This document shows, in pieces, positions 29,798 to 38,455 of a stretch of 64,000 nucleotides of DNA. Position 1 is the stretch's first letter; each line of letters opens with the position of its first letter. The DNA comes from Rhodovulum sp. MB263. GTDB taxonomy: Bacteria > Pseudomonadota > Alphaproteobacteria > Rhodobacterales > Rhodobacteraceae. Position numbers and translations under genes: made by a program. The stretch is from NCBI RefSeq assembly GCF_002073975.1, contig NZ_CP020384.1, forward strand, positions 992,001 to 1,056,000, given 5' to 3'. The notes under the pieces are model-generated. The model was not told the DNA's origin. It saw only the letters and a list, made by a program, of their open reading frames with translations, and ran no database searches.

Positions 29798-30235
29798 TCA
29801 TGTCTCGATCCAGATCGTGACCGGCCCGTCATTCACGAGCGCAACCTTCATGTCGGCGCCGAACCGGCCGGTGGCCACCTCGATACCCTCGGCGGCCAGC
29901 GCCTCGGCAAAGCGCAGATAGAGCTTCTCGCCCAGATCGGGCGCGGCGGCGCGGGAAAAGCCGGGGCGGTTGCCGCTGGCGGTATCGGCAGCCAGGGTGA
30001 ACTGGCTGACCACCAGCGCCGCGCCGCCGGTATCGAGCAGCGAGCGGTTCATCTTGCCGGCCTCGTCGCGGAAGATCCGCATCCGGGCGATGCGCCGGGC
30101 CAGCTTGTCGGCCTCGGCCCCGGTATCGCCGGTCATGGCGCAGACAAGCACCAGAAGTCCGGGCCCGGTCTCGCCGATGATGGCGCCGTCGACCCGGACG
30201 GCGGCCTCGCTCACACGCTGGACAAGTGCTCTCAT
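29798..30235 (-). CDS. dtd: D-aminoacyl-tRNA deacylase
   Basis: A 145-residue enzyme that frees tRNA charged with D-amino acids or glycine by mistake. The catalytic pocket motif SQFTLAADT (about 77-85) and the cross-subunit Gly-cisPro motif [10 protein letters not shown] near the end are both intact. It forms a dimer in the cytoplasm. It overlaps the sugar kinase by 4 nt and is followed by the helicase gene. Confidence 0.96.
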   Translation of the reverse strand: MRALVQRVSEAAVRVDGAIIGETGPGLLVLVCAMTGDTGAEADKLARRIARMRIFRDEAGKMNRSLLDTGGAALVVSQFTLAADTASGNRPGFSRAAAPDLGEKLYLRFAEALAAEGIEVATGRFGADMKVALVNDGPVTIWIET

Positions 30236-31158
30236 GCCAGTTCCTCCATCCAGGGTGGGTTGGCGCCCGCGCGCGAGACGGTGACGGCGGCGGCGCGGAT
30301 CGCAAGCGAGAGCGCGGCCTCCAGTACGCTGTCCGGCAGCCCCTGGGCGAGCGCCGCGCGCTCGAGGGCGCCCGCTTTTGACAGGCCAGCCAGAAAACCC
30401 GCATTGAAGCTGTCGCCCGCGCCGATGGTGTCGACGACCTGCATGGCGGGGGCGGGCAGGAAGCGCTCGGCTGCCCGGCCGAGGGCATGGGCGCCGCCTG
30501 CGCCCCGGGTCAGCAGCACCAGCCGCGGGCCGCGGCCCAGCAGTCCGCGCGCCAGATCGCAGGGCTCGCCCGGGCCTTCGAGCCAGTGCAGATCCTCGTC
30601 CGAGATCTTGACGATGTCGGCGGCCGCGATCATCCGTGCGATCCGGGCACGATAGGCGGGGGCGTCGGCGATGAAGCCGGGCCGGATATTCGGGTCGAGC
30701 ATCGTCACCCGGGCCCCGGCCTCGCGCAGGAAAAGCGCCTCATAGGCGCTGCCGCAGGGCTCGGTCATCAGCGAGATGCCGCCGCAGAACAGCGCGCGCG
30801 TATGGTCGGGCAGGGCGGGCAGATCGGCGGGGGTCAGCATCCGCCCGGCCGTGGCCTCGTCATAGAAGGCATAGCGCGCCTGGCCCTCGTGAAGGGTGAC
30901 GAAGGCCAGCGTGGTCGGCCGGGCCGGGCGCGGGCAAAGCCCGGTCCCGACGCGCGAGGCGGCCAGCGCCTCGGCAAGCCGGGTGCCGAAGAGATCGGTC
31001 GAGAGGCCCGCGAAAAAGCCGGTGGGCACGCCCAGCCGTCCCAGCGCGATGGCGGTGTTGAAGACCGCGCCGCCGGGATGGGGGACGAAGGCGGGCTCTC
31101 CTCCGGTGCTGGTCCGGGGCAGCATGTCGATCAGGGCCTCGCCCGCGCAGAGGATCAT
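30232..31158 (-). CDS. PfkB-family carbohydrate kinase, probably fructokinase
   Basis: A 308-residue ribokinase-fold kinase. The substrate-side motif is [17 protein letters not shown] (about 27-43) and the ATP-side motif with the catalytic aspartate is [18 protein letters not shown] (about 244-261). [10 protein letters not shown] at the N-terminus is typical of fructokinases and 2-dehydro-3-deoxygluconokinases. The start at 31158 is chosen over a longer frame because it gives the conserved N-terminus. The exact sugar cannot be told. It is first in a coupled set with dtd. Confidence 0.87.
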   Translation of the reverse strand: MILCAGEALIDMLPRTSTGGEPAFVPHPGGAVFNTAIALGRLGVPTGFFAGLSTDLFGTRLAEALAASRVGTGLCPRPARPTTLAFVTLHEGQARYAFYDEATAGRMLTPADLPALPDHTRALFCGGISLMTEPCGSAYEALFLREAGARVTMLDPNIRPGFIADAPAYRARIARMIAAADIVKISDEDLHWLEGPGEPCDLARGLLGRGPRLVLLTRGAGGAHALGRAAERFLPAPAMQVVDTIGAGDSFNAGFLAGLSKAGALERAALAQGLPDSVLEAALSLAIRAAAVTVSRAGANPPWMEELA

Positions 31159-31219
31159 CCGGGTCGCGTCCCGTCGCTTGCCTGACGGCTCGGGCCGGGA
31201 CCTGAGAGGGGGCAAGGGC

Positions 31220-32320
31220 TCACTGCTCGAGCCCCGAGAGATAGCCGATGCCCGCCGCCAGCCCGCCGACCACGGCCAGCGTCAGCCCCACCGCGAAGGC
31301 GATCTTCCAGGCCGACCAGGGTCGTTCGCCCTGTACCCGGCCGCTGCGGCCGTTGACGACAAAGCGGTAGGTCTTGCCGCGATAGCGATAGGCCGCCAGC
31401 CAGACCGGCAGCAGCACATGCTTGAAGGTCAGCGTCGAGATCCGGGTCTCGAGCCAGTCGACGCGCTGGCGGTCGCCGCCGATATCGAAGGCCGCGTCGC
31501 GGCGTATCACCTGCTCCATGATCTTGCGCGCCTCGATCAGGCCGTCCTCGAGATCGACGGTGTAGCCCTCCGAGCGGAAGCCCGCGAGGAATTGCGGCTG
31601 ATAGGGTTGCAGCAGCGACAGATCCCAGGGTTCGAGCGCATAGGTATAGCGCTTGGGCAGGCTGGTCGAGGCCAGCACCAGCACGTCGTCGAAGACGCGC
31701 GCCACCCGCCCCGAGACAGAGTGCCAGCGCGTACGCTGCACCTGCACCGTCTCGGTCTTTCCGTTGCGCGTCACCTTGCGGGTCTCGTAATAGACCGTGC
31801 CGCGCTGGCCACGGTAATTCGTGGTCGTGTCGGCGTCGAAGGTCCAGTAGGGAACGTAGATCCCCTGCATCCGGCGGCCCTTGCGGGCATAATCCTTAAG
31901 TCCGTTCGGCGCGAACCAGAGCCGCCCGAGCCAGTCGGTCATCGCCTTGTGCGCCTCGGCCTCGGACAGTGCGAAGGGCAGCACCCCCCTGGGCTTGATC
32001 CGCCGCCTGAGCCCGGTTCCGGTGACCACGGGCGTGGCGCAGAACGGGCATTCCGCGGCATGGGTGTCCTCGTCCAACTCGAATTCGGCGCCGCAATTCG
32101 TGCACTTGGTCTGGCGGATCTCCTCAAGCTCGGCCTCGGGCAGAATCGCGTCGAGCGTGGCCTGATAGTCGAGTTCGACCAGGGCCTCGGCAGGGGCGGG
32201 GCCGTCCTCGACCGGCTCGCGATGGCCGCAATGGTCGCAGACGAGTTGCCCCGCATCGGGCGAGTAACGCAGGTCGGCCCCGCACTGGTCGCAGGGAAAG
32301 CGGTGATCGGCGGCGGTCAT
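31220..32320 (-). CDS. zinc-ribbon membrane protein, YdjG-like
   Basis: A 366-residue protein. Two zinc ribbons open it: CDQCG...CDHCG (about 10-34) and CTNCG...CPFC (about 73-96). A middle domain follows with YVPYWTFDADTTTNYRGQRG (about 154-173), and a membrane segment of about 20 residues lies near the end (about 338-360). The layout matches the TFIIB-type zinc-ribbon protein YdjG of Bacillus subtilis, made with PspA and YdjI in an envelope-stress operon. Here the YdjI-like gene lies 7 nt upstream. The molecular role is not known. Confidence 0.75.
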   Translation of the reverse strand: MTAADHRFPCDQCGADLRYSPDAGQLVCDHCGHREPVEDGPAPAEALVELDYQATLDAILPEAELEEIRQTKCTNCGAEFELDEDTHAAECPFCATPVVTGTGLRRRIKPRGVLPFALSEAEAHKAMTDWLGRLWFAPNGLKDYARKGRRMQGIYVPYWTFDADTTTNYRGQRGTVYYETRKVTRNGKTETVQVQRTRWHSVSGRVARVFDDVLVLASTSLPKRYTYALEPWDLSLLQPYQPQFLAGFRSEGYTVDLEDGLIEARKIMEQVIRRDAAFDIGGDRQRVDWLETRISTLTFKHVLLPVWLAAYRYRGKTYRFVVNGRSGRVQGERPWSAWKIAFAVGLTLAVVGGLAAGIGYLSGLEQ

Positions 32321-32327
32321 CGGCGGG

Positions 32328-33458
32328 CTATACCCCCGGCGGTGGCGGTGGCGGCGGCGGGGCGACGGTGAACAGCCGGGCAAGCTCGATCACATCCTCG
32401 GCGCGCTTCCAGCCGTCCTGGCCCTGGGTCCAGACATGGCTGTCACGCCGGAAGCTGCCCTCGGTCGCCATCCGGCCCAGCCGGGCCATCGAGAACGGAC
32501 CCGAGATCTGGCCGTTCTCGGCGATATGCCAGACATGTTCGGCCGGAGGCGGGGGGGGCGGCGGAACCGGGGCTGCCGCTGGTTCGGCGCGCGCGCCCCA
32601 GGGCCCCATCGCCCCCGCCATGCCAGTGCCCATCGCCATTCCGATGCCCGCGCCAAGCCCCGTGGCCATGCCGCCGCCTGCCGGGTTGGCGGCGGCGGAG
32701 GCCATGGCTTCGGCCGCGGAATAGCGGGTGTAGCGGCCCAGATCGCCTGCAATCCCCGCCGAGGTGCGCCGGTCGAGCGCCTTCTCGACCTCGGGCGGCA
32801 GGCTGATATTCTCGATGTAGAATTCGGGCATGGTCAGGCCGTAGGCCTCGAGCGTCTTCGACACTTCGGTGGCGATGAGCGCGCCCAGATCGGCGGTATT
32901 GGCGGCCATGTCCAGCACCGGAATGCCGCAGCCCGCGATCACCCGCGAGAATTCCTGAACGATGATGTTGCGGATCTGGAAGCCGATCTCGTCCATGGTG
33001 AATTCGCCATCGGTGCCGACGATCTCGACCATGAACCTGGCCGGGTCGGTGACGCGGATCGCGTAGCTGCCGAAGGCGCGGATCCGGGTCGGGCCGAATT
33101 CGGGGTCGCGCAGCATCACCGGGTTCTTGGTGCCCCATTTGAGGTCGGTGAAGCGCGTGGTGTTGACGAAATAGATGTCGGAGAGGAAGGGCGAGCGGAA
33201 GCCGTGATCCCAGTGCTGGAGCGTCGTCAGCACCGGCATGTTGTTGGTTTCCAGCATGTAGAGCCCGGGCCGGAAGACATCGGCCAGCTGGCCCTCATGC
33301 ACGAAGACGGCCGCCTGACCCTCGCGCACGGTCAGCTTGGCGCCATACTTGATGGCATGGCCCTCGCGCGCGAAGCGCCAGACCATGGTGTCGTGGCGGT
33401 CGTCGACCCAATGGATGACGTCGATGAACTCGCCGGAGAGAAAGTCGAAAATGCCCAT
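32328..33458 (-). CDS. SPFH-domain protein with C-terminal GYF_2 domain, YdjI-like
   Basis: A 376-residue protein. It begins with an SPFH/band-7 region (about 30-240; FRPGLYMLETNNMPVL, FGSYAIRVTDPARFM, EFYIENISLPPEVEKALDRR). A flexible Gly/Ala and Pro-rich stretch (about 265-315) leads to a GYF_2-type domain (about 316-362; WHIAENGQISGPFSMARLG, HVWTQGQDGWKRAED), ending in poly-proline. Databases often call this family virion core protein-like, but nothing viral is nearby. B. subtilis YdjI binds YdjG and recruits PspA to membranes. The C-terminal GYF domain may bind the proline-rich tails. Confidence 0.85.
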   Translation of the reverse strand: MGIFDFLSGEFIDVIHWVDDRHDTMVWRFAREGHAIKYGAKLTVREGQAAVFVHEGQLADVFRPGLYMLETNNMPVLTTLQHWDHGFRSPFLSDIYFVNTTRFTDLKWGTKNPVMLRDPEFGPTRIRAFGSYAIRVTDPARFMVEIVGTDGEFTMDEIGFQIRNIIVQEFSRVIAGCGIPVLDMAANTADLGALIATEVSKTLEAYGLTMPEFYIENISLPPEVEKALDRRTSAGIAGDLGRYTRYSAAEAMASAAANPAGGGMATGLGAGIGMAMGTGMAGAMGPWGARAEPAAAPVPPPPPPPAEHVWHIAENGQISGPFSMARLGRMATEGSFRRDSHVWTQGQDGWKRAEDVIELARLFTVAPPPPPPPPGV

Positions 33459-33551
33459 GTCGTCTTATTTGTCTTGCGGCAACCGAACCGTGGACTCGGC
33501 GTTCTTGGGTAATTGAGAACTTGTCGGGGGTCTGGTGCTGTGGTTCGCACC

Positions 33552-33608
33552 GGCCTGATAGCCACGTTCGTTGCCTGCCGATCGTTCTCTTGGCTTGGCC
33601 TGATAGCC
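33552..33608. repeat. 12-bp direct repeat flanking a short spacer
   Basis: GGCCTGATAGCC occurs at 33552-33563 and again at 33597-33608, 45 bp apart, just after the end of the low-GC DUF6338 gene. GATCGTT (33580-33586) and AACGATC (33612-33618) form an inverted repeat in the same place, which might serve as a hairpin. It may be a scar of the insertion that brought the gene. Confidence 0.5.
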
Positions 33609-33609
33609 G

Positions 33610-34212
33610 TTAACGATCATTTTCGCCTTCTGGTCCATCTTCTGCCTTTTCCTCCATGAGAAACTCTACGGATCGTACGTCTCTGAGATTGAGAAGGATT
33701 GCTCTTCTATGGCTTGGCTCGTGCCATGTACCGTTCTTGTCGATGATGTAAGCTCTTTCAAGATATAGGTCGCTGCGGCTGTCGTCGCTAGCTGCAAGCG
33801 ATTTTTCCCCGAACCAGCCGCCGATCTTGGTGCCGTCATTGAAGGTTATCTCGACCAGACCCGGTGCTCGATTGTCTCCGAACGCGAAATCGTGCGCGCG
33901 CTGCACGGGATGTATGACCGGCAGCGACAGACGGCGGAGCAGGCCGTTGCGCCAATCCGACCTGAGGAAAAGGCGCAGTGTCCAGCCGAGACCCGTCGGG
34001 ACCACAAGGACGATGAAAACAAGATGAAGAATGTCCGGAGGGTCGACTAACCAGTCCGGCAGGTCGTGTTCTGACAGGCTTGCGATGACGACTGAACCAT
34101 AGAATGCCGCCAGGACATAGACGATGAACTGGACGATGAGGCTGAGGATGATCGCCTCGATCAGGATCTCTGCGGGCTTCGGTCTCAGGCCCATGACGAA
34201 GGCGGAGCGCAC
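33610..34212 (-). CDS. DUF6338 membrane protein, possibly with a lost start
   Basis: A 200-residue protein with membrane segments at about 17-45 and 62-85, and a soluble C-terminal half with EITFNDGTKIGGWFGEKS and DLYLERAYIIDKNGTW, typical of DUF6338. The GTG at 34212 has no ribosome binding site. The frame stays open 26 codons further upstream and still looks family-like (PETFEFFARYLLAGYVVIFV), but no ATG, GTG or TTG occurs there. The true N-terminus may be broken, or a CTG is used. Base composition and codons are clearly less G/C-rich than the neighbours, so transfer is likely. Confidence 0.65.
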   Translation of the reverse strand: MRSAFVMGLRPKPAEILIEAIILSLIVQFIVYVLAAFYGSVVIASLSEHDLPDWLVDPPDILHLVFIVLVVPTGLGWTLRLFLRSDWRNGLLRRLSLPVIHPVQRAHDFAFGDNRAPGLVEITFNDGTKIGGWFGEKSLAASDDSRSDLYLERAYIIDKNGTWHEPSHRRAILLNLRDVRSVEFLMEEKAEDGPEGENDR

Positions 34213-34290
34213 GAATATGACGACATAGCCCGCCAGCAGGTAGCGCGCAAAGAACTCGAATGTTTCAGGGGCTGAGGAGCGACCCGAAGG

Positions 34291-35232
34291 TCAACTCTCG
34301 CCCCCCATCAGCTCGGCAACGATCTCCTCGACGATGGGGCGGGCCTCGGCCGGGCGCATGCCGGGACGGAGGCGGCGGTCGTAGAGGATCTTCAGCAGCA
34401 ATTCGTCATGCGGGGTCAGCAGCGCGAATTCCTCGTCATCGTTGAAGATCGAGGGGCGTGCGGCGGGACTGTCATTGGCCAGGCCCAGCCCCTGGGCCAG
34501 TTCCTCATGCACGCAGGATTGGCGCAACCGGTCGGGATGCTCGCCGCGGATGACCGCGACCGCGCTGGAATAGGTGCTGGCATTGCCCTCGGAGAAGGCC
34601 AGCACCATGCAGAAGGTCGAGCGTGGCATCACCGCGATGGTGCTTTCGGCGCCGATGTCGATGCCGGGGATCAGGCGGCGCAGCTCGGGGCCGATGCGGC
34701 GGCGTTCGTCCTCGTTGACGATGAAGATCTGGAAATTGGCCTGTTCGGGGGCGGTCATCGACATCGGAAGCCCGGTCAGCCGGGACAGCCGCTGCACATA
34801 TTCCGAGATTTCGGCCCGGTCGGTGGCGCGCTGTTCGGCTGGTATGGTTTCGCCGAAGACGAGACCGAAGCGCACCGGCTTCTCCCAGCGGCGCAGGCGG
34901 CTTTCGGTCTCGCGCGCGATCAGGTTTCCGCCCCGGGTGACGTATTCGTCGAACAGGGCGACCCGGATGAAATCCTCGACCAGCGTGTGACGGGTGAAGG
35001 GCACATCGGCCTCGCCGCCATCGCTGCGCAAGAGCCCGCGGGACAGCAGGTCGTTCTGAACACGGGCGTAATGCCGGGCCAGGATCTCGCTGTCGGCCGA
35101 GGGCTGCGGCGGGCTCCCGGCATCGGGCCGGACCGCCGGACGGGTAACGGGGGGCTCGGGCGCGAGCTGACACCCGGTCAACACCCCGAGAAGGAGCCCC
35201 GACTGAAAGAGACGGCGCAGCTTGGGCCCCAC
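34291..35232 (-). CDS. DUF2927 lipoprotein
   Basis: A 313-residue predicted lipoprotein; the lipobox is LGVLTGC (cysteine about 21). The DUF2927 domain fills most of it (about 70-280), with VNEDERRRIGPELRRLIPG, SCVHEELAQGLGLANDSP and SIFNDDEEFALLTPHDELLL. The HEELAQGLG segment resembles a zincin-type HExxxxxG pattern, so a protease-like fold is possible, but activity is not shown. It lies 7 nt after telA and is probably in the same transcript. The function is unknown. Confidence 0.8.
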   Translation of the reverse strand: MGPKLRRLFQSGLLLGVLTGCQLAPEPPVTRPAVRPDAGSPPQPSADSEILARHYARVQNDLLSRGLLRSDGGEADVPFTRHTLVEDFIRVALFDEYVTRGGNLIARETESRLRRWEKPVRFGLVFGETIPAEQRATDRAEISEYVQRLSRLTGLPMSMTAPEQANFQIFIVNEDERRRIGPELRRLIPGIDIGAESTIAVMPRSTFCMVLAFSEGNASTYSSAVAVIRGEHPDRLRQSCVHEELAQGLGLANDSPAARPSIFNDDEEFALLTPHDELLLKILYDRRLRPGMRPAEARPIVEEIVAELMGGES

Positions 35233-35239
35233 GATGCGT

Positions 35240-36421
35240 TCAGACCCCCGTTACGGCGCCGGCGCCCTGCGCCCGCGACTTGGCCGAGGCCAGCGCGTCG
35301 CGCAGCTCGGCCTCCATCTTGTAGAGATCCTGTTCGGCCTGGGCGCGCCGGGCCTTGCCCTCGTCGGCGATGGTCAGGCTTTCCTGAATGGTCGCGACCA
35401 GGTCGGCATTGGCCTTCTTCACCGCCTCGATGTCGAACGCACCGCGCTCCATTTCTTCGCGCACGGTCTTGTTGGCCTGACGCAGATTGGCGGCATTGGC
35501 GGTCAGCAGCTCGTTGGTCAGGTCATTGGCCCCGCGTACCGCTTCGGCGGCCTCCTTCGAGCGCTGGATGGTGACGGCCTGCGCCAGCTGGGTTTCCCAG
35601 AGCGGCACGGTGTTGACCAGCGTCGAGTTGATCTTGCTGACCAGCGACTTGTCGTTTTCCTGCACCAGCCGGATCGAGGGCAGCGACTGCATCGTCACCT
35701 GACGCGTCAGCCTGAGGTCGTGCACCCGGCGCTCGAGATCGTCGCGGGCGGCACGCAGATCGCGCAGCTCCTGCGCCCGGATCACCTGATCGGTCTCGGG
35801 CGCGGCGGCAACCTCGGCCTCCCTGGCGGGAATGTCCCTGGTGTCGAGCTCGGTCAGCTTCTGTTCGCCGGCGGCGATGTAAAGCGCGAGCTCGTCATAG
35901 AAATCGAGCGTCTTCTCATAGAGCTTGTCGAGCGACTTGATGTCCTTGAGCAACGTATGCTCATGCGTCAGAAGCCGGTCGGTGATCGAGTCGATCTGGC
36001 CCTGAATCGTCTCGAACCGCGCGACGAATTTGGCGAAGGGCGCGGTGCGGCCCATCAGCTTTTCCCACCAGCTCGCCTCGCGGCGGACATCGAGCTCGGA
36101 CACCGAGAAGCCCCGGATCGTGGTCACGATCTCGCGCAGCGAGTCGCCTGCGGGGCCGACCTCCTTGTTGCGCACATCGGCCAGCATCGCCTGGCTGATG
36201 GTCTGCAGCTCGGATTGCGCCGCCGAGCCGAAGCCGATGATCGAATTGCTGTCGCTCATGTCGATCTCGACCATGCGCGAGCGGATCGCCTCGGCGACGG
36301 GCGGCTCTGCGCGGTCGAGCGCGACCAAGTCCTGCGCCGGCTCGGGCAGGGGCGAGGCTGTCACTTTTTCAACTTCGGCGACATCCTGCGCTGCGATGCG
36401 GCGACTGTTGTCCGAGATCAT
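35240..36421 (-). CDS. TelA-family toxic anion resistance protein
   Basis: A 393-residue soluble, mainly helical protein with long coiled-coil stretches (about 200-390). Family features include FGSAAQSELQTISQAML, WWEKLMGRT and LPSIRLVQENDKSLVSKINS and TVPLWETQLAQAVTIQRS. TelA-like proteins were named for tellurite resistance, but the common theme is membrane or envelope stress together with XpaC. It overlaps xpaC by 4 nt (ATGA). The exact activity is unknown. Confidence 0.9.
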   Translation of the reverse strand: MISDNSRRIAAQDVAEVEKVTASPLPEPAQDLVALDRAEPPVAEAIRSRMVEIDMSDSNSIIGFGSAAQSELQTISQAMLADVRNKEVGPAGDSLREIVTTIRGFSVSELDVRREASWWEKLMGRTAPFAKFVARFETIQGQIDSITDRLLTHEHTLLKDIKSLDKLYEKTLDFYDELALYIAAGEQKLTELDTRDIPAREAEVAAAPETDQVIRAQELRDLRAARDDLERRVHDLRLTRQVTMQSLPSIRLVQENDKSLVSKINSTLVNTVPLWETQLAQAVTIQRSKEAAEAVRGANDLTNELLTANAANLRQANKTVREEMERGAFDIEAVKKANADLVATIQESLTIADEGKARRAQAEQDLYKMEAELRDALASAKSRAQGAGAVTGV

Positions 36422-37314
36422 GCGGTTTCTCCCGTTTTGGGCGCGACGGGCATCGGGGCGATGCCTTCACGGTGCAACCTGTCGCGCAGAACTTCGATTT
36501 CCACGTCGAGATCGGTCCGGTCGTCCTGCATCAACACCCGGGTCCGGGCGGCGAAATGGGTTTCGAGATCGGCCAGAAGCGTCTCGTAATCCTGCCGCGC
36601 CGAGGCATCGCGGCTGCGCGGATAGAGATCGGCGAACTTGACCGTCGCGTCGCGCGCGCCCATCAGGTAGACGACCAGATAGCGGCGGGCGGCGGTCAGA
36701 TCGCGGGGATCTTCCTCGACGCTGCGCAGCATCTCGCGCACGGTGGCCTGAAAATGCTCGACCCGGGCAACGAGGCCGCGCTCGCCCGTACGCCGGATCG
36801 CCTCGGACATCGTCGCGAGATGTTTCTCGGCTTCCTCCACGGCGCGGGCGACGCGGGAATTCTGGAAGCTGTCGATGCCCTCCATCCCCTTGTCCGAAAG
36901 CGGATCGATCCCGAAAGCCAGGCTGTGCAGCACGAAGCCCAGTGCCGCGAAGATCAGCGGAGCGCCCCCCGCATCGCCCATCCCGGCAAGGAAAAGCCCG
37001 GCTCCCGTCAGGACCGAGCCGAGGATCTTGCGCGGCACTGCCGGGCGGCGGGCGATCTTGCGCGCGGCCCAGGCATCCTCGGCGCGCAGCCCCTCGCGGG
37101 TCAGCCAGGCGGCAAGCATCAGAAGGCCGAAGGCCCCCAGCGAAAGCGCCAGCCCGGCCGGATCCGAGAAGAAGCCCCTTAACACAAGTGGCAGCGGCAC
37201 GATGAACATCGCATTGGCGCGCCCCGCCGCCCGGGCCGGACGGCGCCCCTGGAACGGGGAACGCTGAGGGGCGGGCGTGCCGGGGCTGTAGCGGCCGCCG
37301 AACCGATGCGCCAT
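36418..37314 (-). CDS. XpaC-like protein (5-bromo-4-chloroindolyl phosphate hydrolysis family)
   Basis: A 298-residue protein with two or three membrane segments (about 37-65 and 100-135) and a C-terminal helical cytoplasmic domain of about 150 residues. It partners TelA in many bacteria (xpaC-yaaN in Bacillus). The ATG at 37314 shares one base with the stop of the small upstream gene (TGATG); a GTG one codon earlier is also possible. The family name comes from a phenotype and does not prove phosphatase activity. Confidence 0.82.
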   Translation of the reverse strand: MAHRFGGRYSPGTPAPQRSPFQGRRPARAAGRANAMFIVPLPLVLRGFFSDPAGLALSLGAFGLLMLAAWLTREGLRAEDAWAARKIARRPAVPRKILGSVLTGAGLFLAGMGDAGGAPLIFAALGFVLHSLAFGIDPLSDKGMEGIDSFQNSRVARAVEEAEKHLATMSEAIRRTGERGLVARVEHFQATVREMLRSVEEDPRDLTAARRYLVVYLMGARDATVKFADLYPRSRDASARQDYETLLADLETHFAARTRVLMQDDRTDLDVEIEVLRDRLHREGIAPMPVAPKTGETA

Positions 37315-37397
37315 CACGCGCCCCCCGTCAGGGTGACGTAAAGGACCAGCGCGATGAGCAGCAAGAATGACAGTTTCTGCAAGCCAGTGCTCGACAT
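37314..37397 (-). CDS. 27-residue single-span membrane peptide upstream of xpaC
   Basis: A tiny gene: ATG at 37397, stop at 37314-37316. The product starts MSSTGLQKLSF and continues with LLLIALVLYVTLTGGA, which is one membrane helix with a short N-terminal tail holding one lysine. Its stop overlaps the xpaC start (TGATG), which suggests coupled translation. AGAGGGG lies 4 nt before the ATG. It is too short for usual gene calling. I do not recognise a family. It may be a small partner of XpaC or a translational leader. Confidence 0.5.
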   Translation of the reverse strand: MSSTGLQKLSFLLLIALVLYVTLTGGA

Positions 37398-37479
37398 TAT
37401 CCCCTCTGTCTCCACGATCGTCCCTTATACATGGGATGCGACAGCGCCGTTAAAAGCAAGTGCCGGCCGGTTTCGCGAT

Positions 37480-38379
37480 TCAGTCGGGCGGGGTCTTGCC
37501 GCGCGGACGCCCTCCGGGACCCGTCAGGGGGCTCGGTCGGCCCGTGTTGCGGCGCGGCCCGCGTCCCGGTTTCGGCCCGGAGGCCTCGACCGGCGGGCGT
37601 CCCTTGCGACGCAGCGGTTTCGGCTTTGCGGTGGCTTCGCTCTCGGGGGCGGCGAGCCCGAGCTGGTCGCGCAGCACGCGGCCGCGCAATTCCTCGACTT
37701 CGCCCGGTTTCAGATCGCCCAGCTGGAACGGGCCGTAGCTGATCCGGATCAACCGGTTCACGACCAGTCCGACGGCCTCCATGGTCCGGCGGATCTCGCG
37801 GTTCCGGCCCTCGCGCAGACCGACGGTCAGCCAGGCATTGGCGCCCTGCTGGCGGTCGAGCGTGACCTCCATCGGCCGGAAGGTCTCGCCCTCGATGACG
37901 ATCCCCTTGCGCAGCGGCGCCAGTGTCGCGTCGTCAGGCGTGCCCTTGACGCGGACCCGGTATTTCCTGAGCCAGCCGGTCGAGGGCAGTTCGAGCCGCC
38001 GCTTGATGGCGCCGTCATTGGTCAGCAGAAGCAGGCCCTCGGAATTGAGATCGAGGCGGCCGACCGGCATCACCCGGGGCATGTCCTCGGGCAGCTTGTC
38101 GAAGACGGTTTCGCGGCCCTTTTCGTCGCGGGCCGTGGTCACCAGCCCTGCGGGCTTGTGATAGAGCCAGAGCCGCGGCCGGTCAGGAGCCGCGACGGGG
38201 GCGCCGTCGACGGCGATGCGGTCGGCGGGGCCGACATTGAGCGCGGGGCTCGCGATGCGGCGGCCGTTCACCGTCACCCGTCCGGCCTCGATCATCCGTT
38301 CGGCTTCGCGGCGCGAGGCGATGCCTGCCCGTGCCAGTACCTTGGCGATCCGCTCGCCCTCTTGTCCGGTCTTGTCCAT
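37480..38379 (-). CDS. 23S rRNA pseudouridine synthase, RluB/RsuA family
   Basis: A 299-residue enzyme. The S4 RNA-binding domain comes first (about 8-60; RIAKVLARAGIASRREAERMI), then the catalytic domain with the aspartate in PVGRLDLNSEGLLLLTNDG (about 103) and GLREGRNREIRRTMEAVGL, ending in a basic Arg/Pro/Gly-rich tail of about 60 residues. It most likely modifies U2605 of 23S rRNA as RluB does. The start at 38379 is chosen because it begins just before the S4 domain. It is divergent from tadA. Confidence 0.9.
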   Translation of the reverse strand: MDKTGQEGERIAKVLARAGIASRREAERMIEAGRVTVNGRRIASPALNVGPADRIAVDGAPVAAPDRPRLWLYHKPAGLVTTARDEKGRETVFDKLPEDMPRVMPVGRLDLNSEGLLLLTNDGAIKRRLELPSTGWLRKYRVRVKGTPDDATLAPLRKGIVIEGETFRPMEVTLDRQQGANAWLTVGLREGRNREIRRTMEAVGLVVNRLIRISYGPFQLGDLKPGEVEELRGRVLRDQLGLAAPESEATAKPKPLRRKGRPPVEASGPKPGRGPRRNTGRPSPLTGPGGRPRGKTPPD

Positions 38380-38455
38380 GGGGCCGGGTTTACGCCGGAT
38401 CGCAGGGCGGGGGAAGCGGCTTGCGCAGGGCGCGACGGCGCGGCAAGAGAAGGCG

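Noticed and set aside
26965-29820. A 951-codon open frame on the plus strand
   Set aside because: It is the antisense shadow of the Lhr-type helicase, which has all helicase motifs. Long antisense frames are common in DNA with G/C-rich third positions.
30896-32371. A 491-codon open frame on the plus strand
   Set aside because: It is opposite the sugar kinase and zinc-ribbon genes; no start site and no recognisable domain.
32328-33458. A possible prophage, from the label virion core protein-like for the SPFH gene
   Set aside because: No capsid, terminase, portal, integrase or tail genes are nearby; the family is a bacterial SPFH protein.
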